Source: Hyphomicrobiaceae bacterium UBA7697
GTDB taxonomy: Bacteria; Pseudomonadota; Alphaproteobacteria; Rhizobiales; Methyloligellaceae
Direction of reading: 5' to 3'
DNA: 64,000 nt
Assembly (NCBI GenBank): GCA_002482645.1
Contig: DLGJ01000005.1
Span: forward strand, 774,834-838,833
In this document: positions 16,872 through 24,940 of the stretch, in pieces
Layout: each line of letters opens with the position of its first letter
How positions within the stretch are numbered: the first letter of the stretch is position 1
The notes under the pieces: generated by a model
What the model was told of the DNA's origin: nothing
What the model saw: only the letters and a program-made list of their open reading frames with translations
Database searches by the model: none
Position numbers and translations under genes: made by a program

Positions 16872-18641
16872 TTATTTTGCCGTTCCGAACAGACTTTCAT
16901 CTGCCCAGGCTATGGGGATGTTGTTTGCAGAACGCAGTAACTGCTTTGCCGTTAGCTCCGGGGGCTGTCGGCCTGCCAGGATGACTTTGGTAGTTGTGGG
17001 CGACAAAAACGCTAAGGACACGACCCGGGCGACGTAAGACCGGTCGAGTTTCTCGGCCGTTGCGATTGCTTGGACGTCTTTCGCCTCTCCACGAAGAAGT
17101 CGGCCGAACCATTCGTGGGCACGTACCAAGAGCTTCACCAATGATGGGTCGGGATCCGAGACGGAATCCATAAGGTCTGGCACAATCAGCTTCGCTTCCA
17201 CTCCACGCCGCCGAAGACACACCGGCACATCAATCGCGACGGTGTCGCTGCGTATCGACGCGGAAGCATCCTGCGCTTCTTGATCAAGCAGACGTGCGGT
17301 AAGCGCTTTCCGCGCGATTTCGATAGTCACCTTGTCAGGCGCCACGGTAACTCGTCGGACGAGCGCGGCTACGATGTCTGCTTGGATTTTGGGAGACGCT
17401 GTCTCGCACACCTCAACTATCTTGGACGCGTGGGCAAGCACGCCAGAGACCGCATCTGGCGATTTGTGTTTGACGCGCAAAGTATCGAGTAGGGCGCTGC
17501 GGTCTCTCAGGTACAACGCCACCTGCTTCAACACTAGCCGCTCGATCTCGTGCGCAGGCAGGCGCCAGCCTTTGGAGCGGGGGCCGGTCCCGCCGTTCGT
17601 GTTCAGTGGATTGTCCGTTTTTTTTGCGGCTCTTGCCGATGGTGTCACAAGCGACCGCTCGACATAGTACCGGTATCGCCGGCCGTGGTTGACGGCATGA
17701 GAGGGCGTGAAGGGAACGCCTTGTTCTGTGAACAGGAAGCCAGCGAGCAGACTAGGATGCTTCGAGCTGGTGCGGCCGCGCTGGCGGCCCGCATTGGTGG
17801 CCAGGAGCGCCTGCACCTTGTTCCAGGTTTCAACCGCGACGATTGCGTCGTGTTCACCGTCGTAACTCGTTTGGCGGTGTGGAATGCGGCCGATATAGAT
17901 CGGACTCGAGAGGATGCGATACAGATGCCCGCGGCTGAAGTCAGTATCGCCCAACCGGCGTCCATCGGCCAGGGTTCGGATCTTGGTCTTGAGGCCTAGG
18001 CGGCGGGTCTCCTGTTGGAGCTTCCGGACGCTCCCGAGCTTGAGATAGAGCTCAAGCAGCCGCCTGACGGTCTGCGCCTCCCGAGCATTTATCTTTAGTT
18101 TGCGATCCACAGCATCGTAGCCGAGTGGCACGGCGCCGCCCATCCACATACCCTTCTTCTTCGATGCGGCAATCTTGTCGCGAATCCGTTCGCTCGTGAC
18201 CTCGCGTTCGAACTGAGCGAAGGAGAGCAGCACGTTGAGGGTGAGGCGTCCCATGGATGTCGTGGTATTGAAGGCCTGCGTCACTGATACGAAGGAAACG
18301 TCCTTGGCGTCGAAGATCTCCACGATCTTCGCAAAATCAAACAGGGACCGTGTCAGTCGATCGATCTTGTAGACCACGACAGTGTCGATCTTGCCGCCAG
18401 CGATATCGTCGGTAAGACGCGTGAGGGCAGGTCGGTCCATGGTCCCACCGGAATACCCGCCATCGTCATAGTGGGCCGAGAGCGCATGCCAGCCCTCGTG
18501 GCGCTGGCTGGCTATGAAGGCCTCGCAAGCCTCCCGTTGGGCGTGGAGCGAGTTGAACTCCTGCTCACGGCCTTCGTCTGAGGACTTGCGGGTATAGATT
18601 GCGCAGCGGATGCGCTGGGCCAGCCGTTTGGCCTTAGCCAT
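16872..18641 (-). CDS. Large serine recombinase 2
   Basis: A 589-residue recombinase homologous to the copy at 13895-15643. The resolvase domain has CAIYTRKSSDEGREQEFNSL, YDDGGYSGGTMDRPALTRL and VVYKIDRLTRSLFDFAKIVE. The recombinase domain has KKKGMWMGGAVPLGYDAVDR. The C-terminal half diverges from copy 1, which suggests different target sites, because that part binds att DNA in large serine integrases. It overlaps its DUF2924 gene by 8 bp. Confidence 0.93.
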   Translation of the reverse strand: MAKAKRLAQRIRCAIYTRKSSDEGREQEFNSLHAQREACEAFIASQRHEGWHALSAHYDDGGYSGGTMDRPALTRLTDDIAGGKIDTVVVYKIDRLTRSLFDFAKIVEIFDAKDVSFVSVTQAFNTTTSMGRLTLNVLLSFAQFEREVTSERIRDKIAASKKKGMWMGGAVPLGYDAVDRKLKINAREAQTVRRLLELYLKLGSVRKLQQETRRLGLKTKIRTLADGRRLGDTDFSRGHLYRILSSPIYIGRIPHRQTSYDGEHDAIVAVETWNKVQALLATNAGRQRGRTSSKHPSLLAGFLFTEQGVPFTPSHAVNHGRRYRYYVERSLVTPSARAAKKTDNPLNTNGGTGPRSKGWRLPAHEIERLVLKQVALYLRDRSALLDTLRVKHKSPDAVSGVLAHASKIVEVCETASPKIQADIVAALVRRVTVAPDKVTIEIARKALTARLLDQEAQDASASIRSDTVAIDVPVCLRRRGVEAKLIVPDLMDSVSDPDPSLVKLLVRAHEWFGRLLRGEAKDVQAIATAEKLDRSYVARVVSLAFLSPTTTKVILAGRQPPELTAKQLLRSANNIPIAWADESLFGTAK

Positions 18642-19140
18642 CGGCCGACGCTGCCTTCGTGCAGCGCTTCAGCCCGAAGAAGGTCCAACCGTTCCAGTTG
18701 GTACCGGTGATCGCGCGAGCGACGGCGGTGAGGCTCGTATAGGTTTCGCCGCGCAAAGCAAAGCCCGTGTCGAGGACGAGCACTTCGTGAGTCTCACCAT
18801 GCCATTCGCGGAAGAGCTTCAAGCCTTTGCTTAAGCGGCGTTTTGGCGGTCGGGGCGGCTTGCCGTTCGCCTGTCGGGCTTTCTGGAGGAGCCGCAGCGT
18901 TTCGGCATCGAGACCGCCATGGACCTCCGCCTGGAGTCCATAGGCGACCGCACGGACCAAGAATGCGCGGCTGGCGTGGCGTGGCACTTGAGGGCTCCAA
19001 AGCCGCCGCCATTCCGCCTCGAGTTCGGATCGCGGGCAGTCGGGCAGGGCACATACCCTTGCGACAAGATCTGCCTCAACTTGAGCCGTAGCCCGCCCAC
19101 GCCGTCGAGGGCGCGGGCGAGCGGGCTTAGGTCGTGTCAT
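18634..19140 (-). CDS. DUF2924 protein, copy 2
   Basis: A 168-residue protein starting MTRPKPARPRPRRRGRA. The DUF2924 core reads SELEAEWRRLWSPQVPRHAS, RAVAYGLQAEVHGGLDAETL, LFREWHGETHEVLVLDTGF and TYTSLTAVARAITGTNWNGW. The N-terminus is strongly basic and Pro-rich. Its stop lies inside GATGGCTAA, nesting the recombinase ATG as in copy 1. It follows DUF3489 by 4 bp. Confidence 0.88.
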   Translation of the reverse strand: MTRPKPARPRPRRRGRATAQVEADLVARVCALPDCPRSELEAEWRRLWSPQVPRHASRAFLVRAVAYGLQAEVHGGLDAETLRLLQKARQANGKPPRPPKRRLSKGLKLFREWHGETHEVLVLDTGFALRGETYTSLTAVARAITGTNWNGWTFFGLKRCTKAASADG

Positions 19141-19144
19141 GGGT

Positions 19145-19540
19145 TTATGCCTTGACCGACCTCGCCGTGGCGATGCGATAGCGGCGCACGCCGTTTTTGC
19201 GGATCTCGGAGGCGAGCGGCAGTCTGAGCTTCTTCTTGACGAGGCCTGAGAAGAAGCCGCGCACCGAATGCGGCTGCCAGCCGGTCGCGGCAACAATGTC
19301 GTCGATGGTGGCGCCCGACTTCCGTCGGAGCATCTTGATCACGGCATCCTGCTTGCTTTGCGACGGCGCTGAGCGCTCCCTGGATTTGGCAGCTGAAGCC
19401 TTCCGGGTCTCACGGCGTGGTTTCGCCGCCGTTTTGCGTTTTTGCAGGGATTTTCCTGCGTGCTGTTCCTTGTTCGTCGCCTCGGCGCCCGCGAGTTGCG
19501 CAGCCGCGCATTTAGGACCTGTTGATTGGATCTTGGGCAT
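19145..19540 (-). CDS. DUF3489 protein
   Basis: A 131-residue protein. The N-terminal 70 residues are Lys/Ala-rich and low in complexity. The C-terminal half is the DUF3489 domain (SKQDAVIKMLRRKSGATIDD, IVAATGWQPHSVRGFFSG, LVKKKLRLPLASEI, GVRRYRIA), which reads like a small winged helix. The start at 19540 is set by GGAGG 5 nt upstream. It could be a DNA-binding regulator of the recombinase module; that is inference. A broken second copy lies at 61187-61530. Confidence 0.85.
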   Translation of the reverse strand: MPKIQSTGPKCAAAQLAGAEATNKEQHAGKSLQKRKTAAKPRRETRKASAAKSRERSAPSQSKQDAVIKMLRRKSGATIDDIVAATGWQPHSVRGFFSGLVKKKLRLPLASEIRKNGVRRYRIATARSVKA

Positions 19541-19735
19541 GATGGCCTCCATCGTGGCGCACCAGCCCAATGCTGGCGCTTCCACCGCCTACGGCCCGGC
19601 CTAGAGGCCGGGAGAGGCGATGACGGAGGCGGGGGTCCCGTCAGGTCACAGCGCCATCCACGCTCTCTTTGGTGAGGAAGTCCAGTCGAATATTGCTCAA
19701 ATGGGCCTGCCTGACTTTAGCCTCTTGGGAGCGGT

Positions 19736-20176
19736 CTAATTCTCCGAGCGCCGCAATGAAGAACGCGCCTCTTTGCCGTCAGAGCTGCTTTTGCCGATCG
19801 ACTTAGGCCTTCCCTTGGCATCTATGAACTGTATCACGATTTCTGGGTCTATGGCCGATCCAGACTCGGCCTCATCCCCGCCCGCCAAATGCTGCTGCAT
19901 TAGCCGCAGTAAAGACTCTGCTGCCCGAACGTCGCCCTTGAGAGCCTTAGCTGCAAGCGCCATCAAGACGGCTTCCGCGTAGGATACTTCCCGAACTCTA
20001 CCTCCCTCAGAAACCGCAACCTTCTTCGCGAGCGCTTCGCGAACAATTGTTGTGTAGTTTTTACGGCCCTTCGGACGACCCTTGGGGTTTCCAGATTTGC
20101 CCGGCTTGAATTGCGTGTGCTTCGGCGGTTTGCGATAGCCAACGTCGTAGTCGGACTCGCTCTTCTTCTTTTTCAT
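19736..20176 (-). CDS. DUF5681 protein
   Basis: A 146-residue protein with the DUF5681 hallmark KHTQFKPGKSGNPKGRPKGR near the N-terminus, then NYTTIVREALAKKVAVSEGG and a helical segment ALKGDVRAAESLLRLMQQHL. Such proteins are often found in prophage-like islands near terminase or methylase genes. Its ATG overlaps the methyltransferase stop (ATGA, 4 bp), so the two are translationally coupled. Confidence 0.82.
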   Translation of the reverse strand: MKKKKSESDYDVGYRKPPKHTQFKPGKSGNPKGRPKGRKNYTTIVREALAKKVAVSEGGRVREVSYAEAVLMALAAKALKGDVRAAESLLRLMQQHLAGGDEAESGSAIDPEIVIQFIDAKGRPKSIGKSSSDGKEARSSLRRSEN

Positions 20177-21483
20177 GGCAGCCGCTCGCGCTTGATTTCA
20201 TCGAAGGACTTCTCGGACTCGGCGTGTCTGGCTTCATCCTTTGCGAAGGTCTGCCAGCGGCGAATAATCGTGTCGACATAGGCAGCGTCGAGTTCCATGA
20301 CACGAGCGCGCCGGCCAGTCTTGTGCGCAGCGATAAGTGTGGACCCACTGCCACCGAAACAGTCGAGCACGAGGCCGCCACGCTCAGATACGTCTTTGAT
20401 TGCGTCGGCGATCATGGCGACAGGCTTTACCGTTGGATGAAGAGCGAGCTCGTCCGTCTGCCCGTTCTTGAAGGAGTTGACGCCACGGTATTGCCAGACA
20501 TTGGTCCTGTAGCGCCCGTGTTGCCCGAGTTCAAAGCTGTTGATGTGGGCCCCCGTGCCCGATTTGAATGCGAAGACCAGCTCGTGACGGGAGCGATAGA
20601 AGGTCCCCATGCCACCATTATCTTTGACCCAGACGCAAAGATTCTTAAGCTCGGAATAGGTGGCTTCGCCGGCTTGCAGCAGCTCCTTCATGTGCCGCCA
20701 GTCCATACAAACGAAGTGGATCGAGCCATCTGTGGTGTGCTTCACCAGCTGGTGGAAAACGGTCTCGAGGAAGGTGGTGAACTCATCGCTCGTCATCTCG
20801 CCAGCGGCCATAGTAAATTCTCGATGGCGCGTCTGACCAAGCCCGCAAACATGACCGTCGATGGGAACATTATAGGGAGGGTCGGTGAAGACCATTTGGG
20901 CGCGCTCGCCCTTCATGAGACGTTCGAAAGATGCCTCGTCAGTAGCGTCAGCGCACAGGAGGCGATGCTCCCCGAGAATCCAAAGGTCGCCCTCCCGCGA
21001 GATGGTGGCGGCTTGCTCGGGCGGTTCTGGTAGGACGTCATCGGCGGGATCACCTGGCTCTTGGACAGCCAGTCCATCGATCAGGATGTCGATCTCGTGC
21101 GTCTCAAAGCCGATGACACCGATTTCGAAATCGAGCTCGCTGTCCAACAGGAACTGAAGTTCCGTCGCGAGGATTTCTTCGTCCCAACCCGCGTTCTCAG
21201 CGAGCTTATTGTCGGCAAGAATGTAGGCCCGTTTTTGCTCTGGACCCATGTGATCGATTCGAACGCATGGAATCGAAGAGAAGCCGAGAAGACGAGCTGC
21301 CTGAGCCCGTCCGTGGCCAGCAAGAATCATGCTCTCAGAGTCGATAAGTACCGGATTGGTAAAGCCGAATTGGCGGATGCTTTCCGCGATTTGCCTGATC
21401 TGCTTTTTCGAGTGGGTCCGAGCGTTCCGCGGATACGGATTCAGCTGATCGAGCGCGCGGTACTCAATGCGCAAGGGTTCCAT
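20173..21483 (-). CDS. ParB-like/beta-class DNA methyltransferase, orphan
   Basis: A 436-residue fusion. Residues 1-110 form a ParB/Srx-like nuclease-fold domain (LNPYPRNARTHSKKQIRQIA, ILAGHGRAQAARLLG). The methyltransferase part has MVFTDPPYNVPIDG (motif IV) before GLVLDCFGGSGSTLIAAHKT (motif I), the order of beta-class N6-adenine or N4-cytosine methylases, with a target-recognition region between them. No restriction gene is adjacent, so it is an orphan methylase. It heads the DUF5681/DUF3489/DUF2924/recombinase series on the minus strand. Confidence 0.92.
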   Translation of the reverse strand: MEPLRIEYRALDQLNPYPRNARTHSKKQIRQIAESIRQFGFTNPVLIDSESMILAGHGRAQAARLLGFSSIPCVRIDHMGPEQKRAYILADNKLAENAGWDEEILATELQFLLDSELDFEIGVIGFETHEIDILIDGLAVQEPGDPADDVLPEPPEQAATISREGDLWILGEHRLLCADATDEASFERLMKGERAQMVFTDPPYNVPIDGHVCGLGQTRHREFTMAAGEMTSDEFTTFLETVFHQLVKHTTDGSIHFVCMDWRHMKELLQAGEATYSELKNLCVWVKDNGGMGTFYRSRHELVFAFKSGTGAHINSFELGQHGRYRTNVWQYRGVNSFKNGQTDELALHPTVKPVAMIADAIKDVSERGGLVLDCFGGSGSTLIAAHKTGRRARVMELDAAYVDTIIRRWQTFAKDEARHAESEKSFDEIKRERLP

Positions 21484-21615
21484 GAGATAAGTGCTTTCAT
21501 CGGTGGCACCGTTTGCTCATGCCCTGTTTCAGTAATTGTCCTTGGAAGCCAATGAAGAACTCCCGAGAATGTATTTCAGCTTAAAAGACAATTTTTGAGA
21601 AATCAACATACATAA

Positions 21616-21681
21616 ATCAAGATAAAAATCAAAATTAATCAAGATTAATCAAAAAAATTCAAAATAAATCAAAAAAATCAG
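21616..21681. repeat. Phased 10-bp AT-rich repeats
   Basis: TCAA-type units recur with the TC at 21629, 21639, 21649, 21659, 21669 and 21678, a period of 9-10 bp. The consensus is TCAAAATTAA, in an otherwise GC-rich genome. Two looser units precede them (21602 and 21616). A-tracts in helical phase are expected to bend DNA. The block lies 130-200 bp upstream of the methyltransferase start and before the end of the RND gene. Confidence 0.7.
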
Positions 21682-21773
21682 TTCGCGCAGAATGTCGGCA
21701 ACCGATGGTAGCTTGGGCGACTGCTTTGTCTGAAAACAGAGGAAAAAGGGACATCGCCATACCGCGTTCTGAT

Positions 21774-21799
21774 GTCCGCTCGTGACCCATAGCGGACAT
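21774..21799. repeat. REP-like palindrome, copy A
   Basis: ATGTCCGCT and AGCGGACAT are perfect 9-bp arms around a 10-nt loop, immediately after the stop of the RND gene. It resembles the palindromes scattered in rhizobial intergenic DNA. A related 26-bp copy lies at 27873-27898. It could also stop transcription of the RND operon, although no T-run follows. Confidence 0.55.
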
Positions 21800-21802
21800 T
21801 CA

Positions 21803-24800
21803 TTACTCGGCCGGTGCGTCCGCCTTTTGCGGCGCCATGGCGGACACGGGTACAAACCACTTATAGACGGCCGGTATGACCAGGAGCGTCAGCACGGTGG
21901 AACTGACAAGGCCGCCAACCACAACGGTGGCCAGCGGTGCTTGCACCTCGCTGCCGGCGCCGGTGGCATAGAGCAGCGGAATGAGCCCGAGTGCCGTCGT
22001 CAACGCGGTCATCAGTACCGGACGCAGGCGCATGCACGCCCCTTGAACGCTCGCTTCGTCAACCGACTTTCCTTCCGCCACTAGCCAGTTGAGATAGGTG
22101 ACAAGCACCATTCCATTCTCGAGAGCAATGCCGAACAGGGCAATAAAACCAACGGAGGCCGGCACGGAGAGGTTCATGTCCGCGAGCCACAGCGCGACCA
22201 CGCCGCCGACCAGCGCGAGCGGAATATTGAGCATGATCAGCAGCGACGCCCGCAGCGAGCCGAAATTCATGAACAAGAGCAGGAACACGAGCCCCAGCGT
22301 GATGGGCACCACGATGGCAAGCCGTCGATTGGCCTCTTGCTGAAGCTCGAACTGACCACCCCACTCCAGGAGGTAGCCTGACGGCAGATCGACGGTCTCT
22401 GCGATCCGTTCCTGACCTTCCGCCACGAAGGAGCCGATGTCGCGCCCGCGCACATTCGCTTGAATGGTGATGAAGCGCTGGGTGTTCTCTCTCGTGATCT
22501 GCCGGGGCCCGACGATCTCCTCCACCTCGGCCACCTGCCGCAGGGGAATCAGTAGGCCGGCGGGCGTACGGATGACAAGCTCGCGGATGGCTTCCGGTGT
22601 CGTGCGCGCTTCTTCGCCGTACCGGACAAGAATGTCGAAGCGCCTCACGCCCTCGAAAACTTGTCCCGCCGTTTCGCCGCCGATCGCCGTGCGTACGGCC
22701 GACTGCACATCGTCGATCGTAAGGCCGTAGCGTGAGATTTGCCCGCGGTCGATTCTGATCTGGAGCTGCGGCGTCCCGGTGACTTGATCCTTCTGTACGT
22801 CCGCCGCACCGGGAACTTCACGTACAGCCTGCTCAATCTCACCCGCCTTCTTCAGCAACACGTCCTGGTCGTCGCCGAAGAGCTTGATCGCCAGCTCGGC
22901 CTTTGTGCCCGTGAGAAGTTCATCCACGGCGGCGGCGATGGGCTGAGTGAAGTTGAACTTTGCGCCGGGGAAGCTCTCGAACGTCTCGCTCATGGCCGCG
23001 AATAGCTGCGCTGGCGTGCGCTCGCTCGGCCACTCGTCTTGCGGCTTCAGGCCGACAAAGGCCTCCGCATTGTTGACCGGATCCGCATGAGCGCCGACCT
23101 CGCCCCGCCCGACACGCGACACGACGCGGTCGACCTCAGGAAATGTCTCCAATAATTGCTTCTCGAAACGCGTGACCGTTTCACGCGCCTCCTCCAGAGC
23201 GATGGACGAGGCCATCGTGACGCGCACCAGCAGGTCGCCCTCATTCAGCCTTGGTACGAACTCCGACCCAAGCCGAGGAAAGATCGCAACGCCAATGGCA
23301 AGGATTGCAACCGCAAGTCCGACAGCGAGAACTCGCATGCGCACGAACATCTGGATCAACGGCCGGTAGGTGCCGATCAGACCCTTCAGCAGTCGATCCG
23401 CGAAGCTGACCTTGTCGCGTTCTTGGGGGCTCGGCCGTCTCATAAGCATTTCCGACAAGACCGGGGCCACGAAGATGGCAAACAACAGCGAGCCCAGCAT
23501 GGCCAGGGAAACGGTGAAGGCTAGAGGACGGAACGTCTTGCCCTCATAGCCCTGCAGCGTGAACAGCGGCAGAAAGACGACGATAATAATTGCGATGGCA
23601 AAGGCGATTGGCCCTACGACCTCGGCACAAGCGCGCGCTACGATGTCACGTTTGCTAAGGGCGGTGTGCTGTTCCTTGAGATAGCGGTCGACGTTCTCGA
23701 CGATGACGATCGCGCCGTCGACCATGATGCCGATGGCGATCGCGATGCCGCCCAAAGACATGAGGTTAGCCGATAGTCCCGTCGCCCCCATGAAAATGAA
23801 GGCGACGCAGATCGAGAATGGGATGGCGAAGGCCACCACCAAGCTCGGCCTCAGCCCTCCCATGAAGGCAAGCAGTACCAGAACGACCAGGATAATCCCT
23901 TGGGCGAGCGCGCCGTTCACCGTGTCCACGCTGCGCAGCACGAGCTTGGATTGATCGTAATAGGGCACCACTCGCACGCCCTCGGGGAGCGCGGCGTTGA
24001 TCTTGTCGAGGCGCTCCTTCACGTCGGAGATGACCTTCGAAGTGTTGGTGCCAATAAGCTTGAGTACAAGCCCGGCGACGATCTCGCCCTCACCATCCTT
24101 GGTGGCGAGCCCTTGGCGGACTTCGCCGCCAATTTCCACCTTGCCGATGTCGCGCACTTTCACGGGCACGCCGTCGGCGACCTTCAGGATCGTGTCCTCG
24201 ATGTCGGCAATGCCGGTCGCAAGGCCAATCGACCGCACAAGGTATTGCTCCGAGTTCTTGACGATGTACTGGGCCCCGGCGTTTCCGTTGTTGGCCTTCA
24301 CCGCGTCCACCACGTCGCCGATGCCGATTCGATAGCGCAGCAGCGCCTGGGGATCGACCTGGACCTGGAACTGCTTCACCTCGCCGCCAAGCGAAAGAAT
24401 CTCGGTGACACCCGGAACGGTCTGGAGATTGAACTTGATGATCCAATCCTGGATCTCGCGCATCTCTTCCGGTGTGCGCGAGCCCTGAGCGTCTTCGACG
24501 TAGTAGAACAGGATCTGGCCGAGGCCGGTCGTGATGGGCCCCATCTCAGGTTCGCCGAACCCTTCCGGAATCTCTTCACGGGCAGTCTGCAGCCGCTCCC
24601 CGACGAGCTGACGTGCGAAATAGATGTCCGTCGAGTCTTCGAAATACACATTGACCACAGACAAGCCGAAATTGGAGATGGAGCGGATGGTCTTCAGCCC
24701 GGGAAGGCCGTTCATGGCCACTTCGATCGGATAGGTGACGTAGCGTTCGACCTCTTCAGGTGCTAGGCCCTCCGTTTCGGTGAACACCTGGACGAGTGTC

Positions 24801-24928
24801 GGTGACACGTCAGGAAATGCGTCCACGGGGAGTGTCCTGTAGCTCTGGAAGCCCGCCACCAAAACCCCGACGGCGACGATGCAGACCAGCAGCCGCTGGC
24901 GGAGGATAGCTTCGATAAACGTGCGCAT
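21803..24928 (-). CDS. HME-RND efflux pump, CzcA-like permease
   Basis: A 1041-residue inner-membrane RND pump with TM1 at the N-terminus and two large periplasmic loops. The TM4 motif GGIAIAIGIMVDGAIVIVEN is at 393-412 (proton-relay D404). The first Asp of the CzcA DFG motif is absent here. The second loop reads FNFTQPIAAAVDELLTGTKA and lacks the Met-bearing segment of CusA, so divalent cations (Zn, Co, Ni, Cd) are more likely than Cu(I). It lies 12 bp after its adaptor in an operon. No outer-membrane factor gene is present. Confidence 0.9.
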   Translation of the reverse strand: MRTFIEAILRQRLLVCIVAVGVLVAGFQSYRTLPVDAFPDVSPTLVQVFTETEGLAPEEVERYVTYPIEVAMNGLPGLKTIRSISNFGLSVVNVYFEDSTDIYFARQLVGERLQTAREEIPEGFGEPEMGPITTGLGQILFYYVEDAQGSRTPEEMREIQDWIIKFNLQTVPGVTEILSLGGEVKQFQVQVDPQALLRYRIGIGDVVDAVKANNGNAGAQYIVKNSEQYLVRSIGLATGIADIEDTILKVADGVPVKVRDIGKVEIGGEVRQGLATKDGEGEIVAGLVLKLIGTNTSKVISDVKERLDKINAALPEGVRVVPYYDQSKLVLRSVDTVNGALAQGIILVVLVLLAFMGGLRPSLVVAFAIPFSICVAFIFMGATGLSANLMSLGGIAIAIGIMVDGAIVIVENVDRYLKEQHTALSKRDIVARACAEVVGPIAFAIAIIIVVFLPLFTLQGYEGKTFRPLAFTVSLAMLGSLLFAIFVAPVLSEMLMRRPSPQERDKVSFADRLLKGLIGTYRPLIQMFVRMRVLAVGLAVAILAIGVAIFPRLGSEFVPRLNEGDLLVRVTMASSIALEEARETVTRFEKQLLETFPEVDRVVSRVGRGEVGAHADPVNNAEAFVGLKPQDEWPSERTPAQLFAAMSETFESFPGAKFNFTQPIAAAVDELLTGTKAELAIKLFGDDQDVLLKKAGEIEQAVREVPGAADVQKDQVTGTPQLQIRIDRGQISRYGLTIDDVQSAVRTAIGGETAGQVFEGVRRFDILVRYGEEARTTPEAIRELVIRTPAGLLIPLRQVAEVEEIVGPRQITRENTQRFITIQANVRGRDIGSFVAEGQERIAETVDLPSGYLLEWGGQFELQQEANRRLAIVVPITLGLVFLLLFMNFGSLRASLLIMLNIPLALVGGVVALWLADMNLSVPASVGFIALFGIALENGMVLVTYLNWLVAEGKSVDEASVQGACMRLRPVLMTALTTALGLIPLLYATGAGSEVQAPLATVVVGGLVSSTVLTLLVIPAVYKWFVPVSAMAPQKADAPAE

Positions 24929-24940
24929 CTGTAGATCTGG

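Noticed and set aside
21635..21648. TTAAT-CAAG-ATTAA inside the AT-rich block as a Crp/Fnr box
   Set aside because: It follows from the TCAA repeats and their A/T content, so it is not independent evidence.
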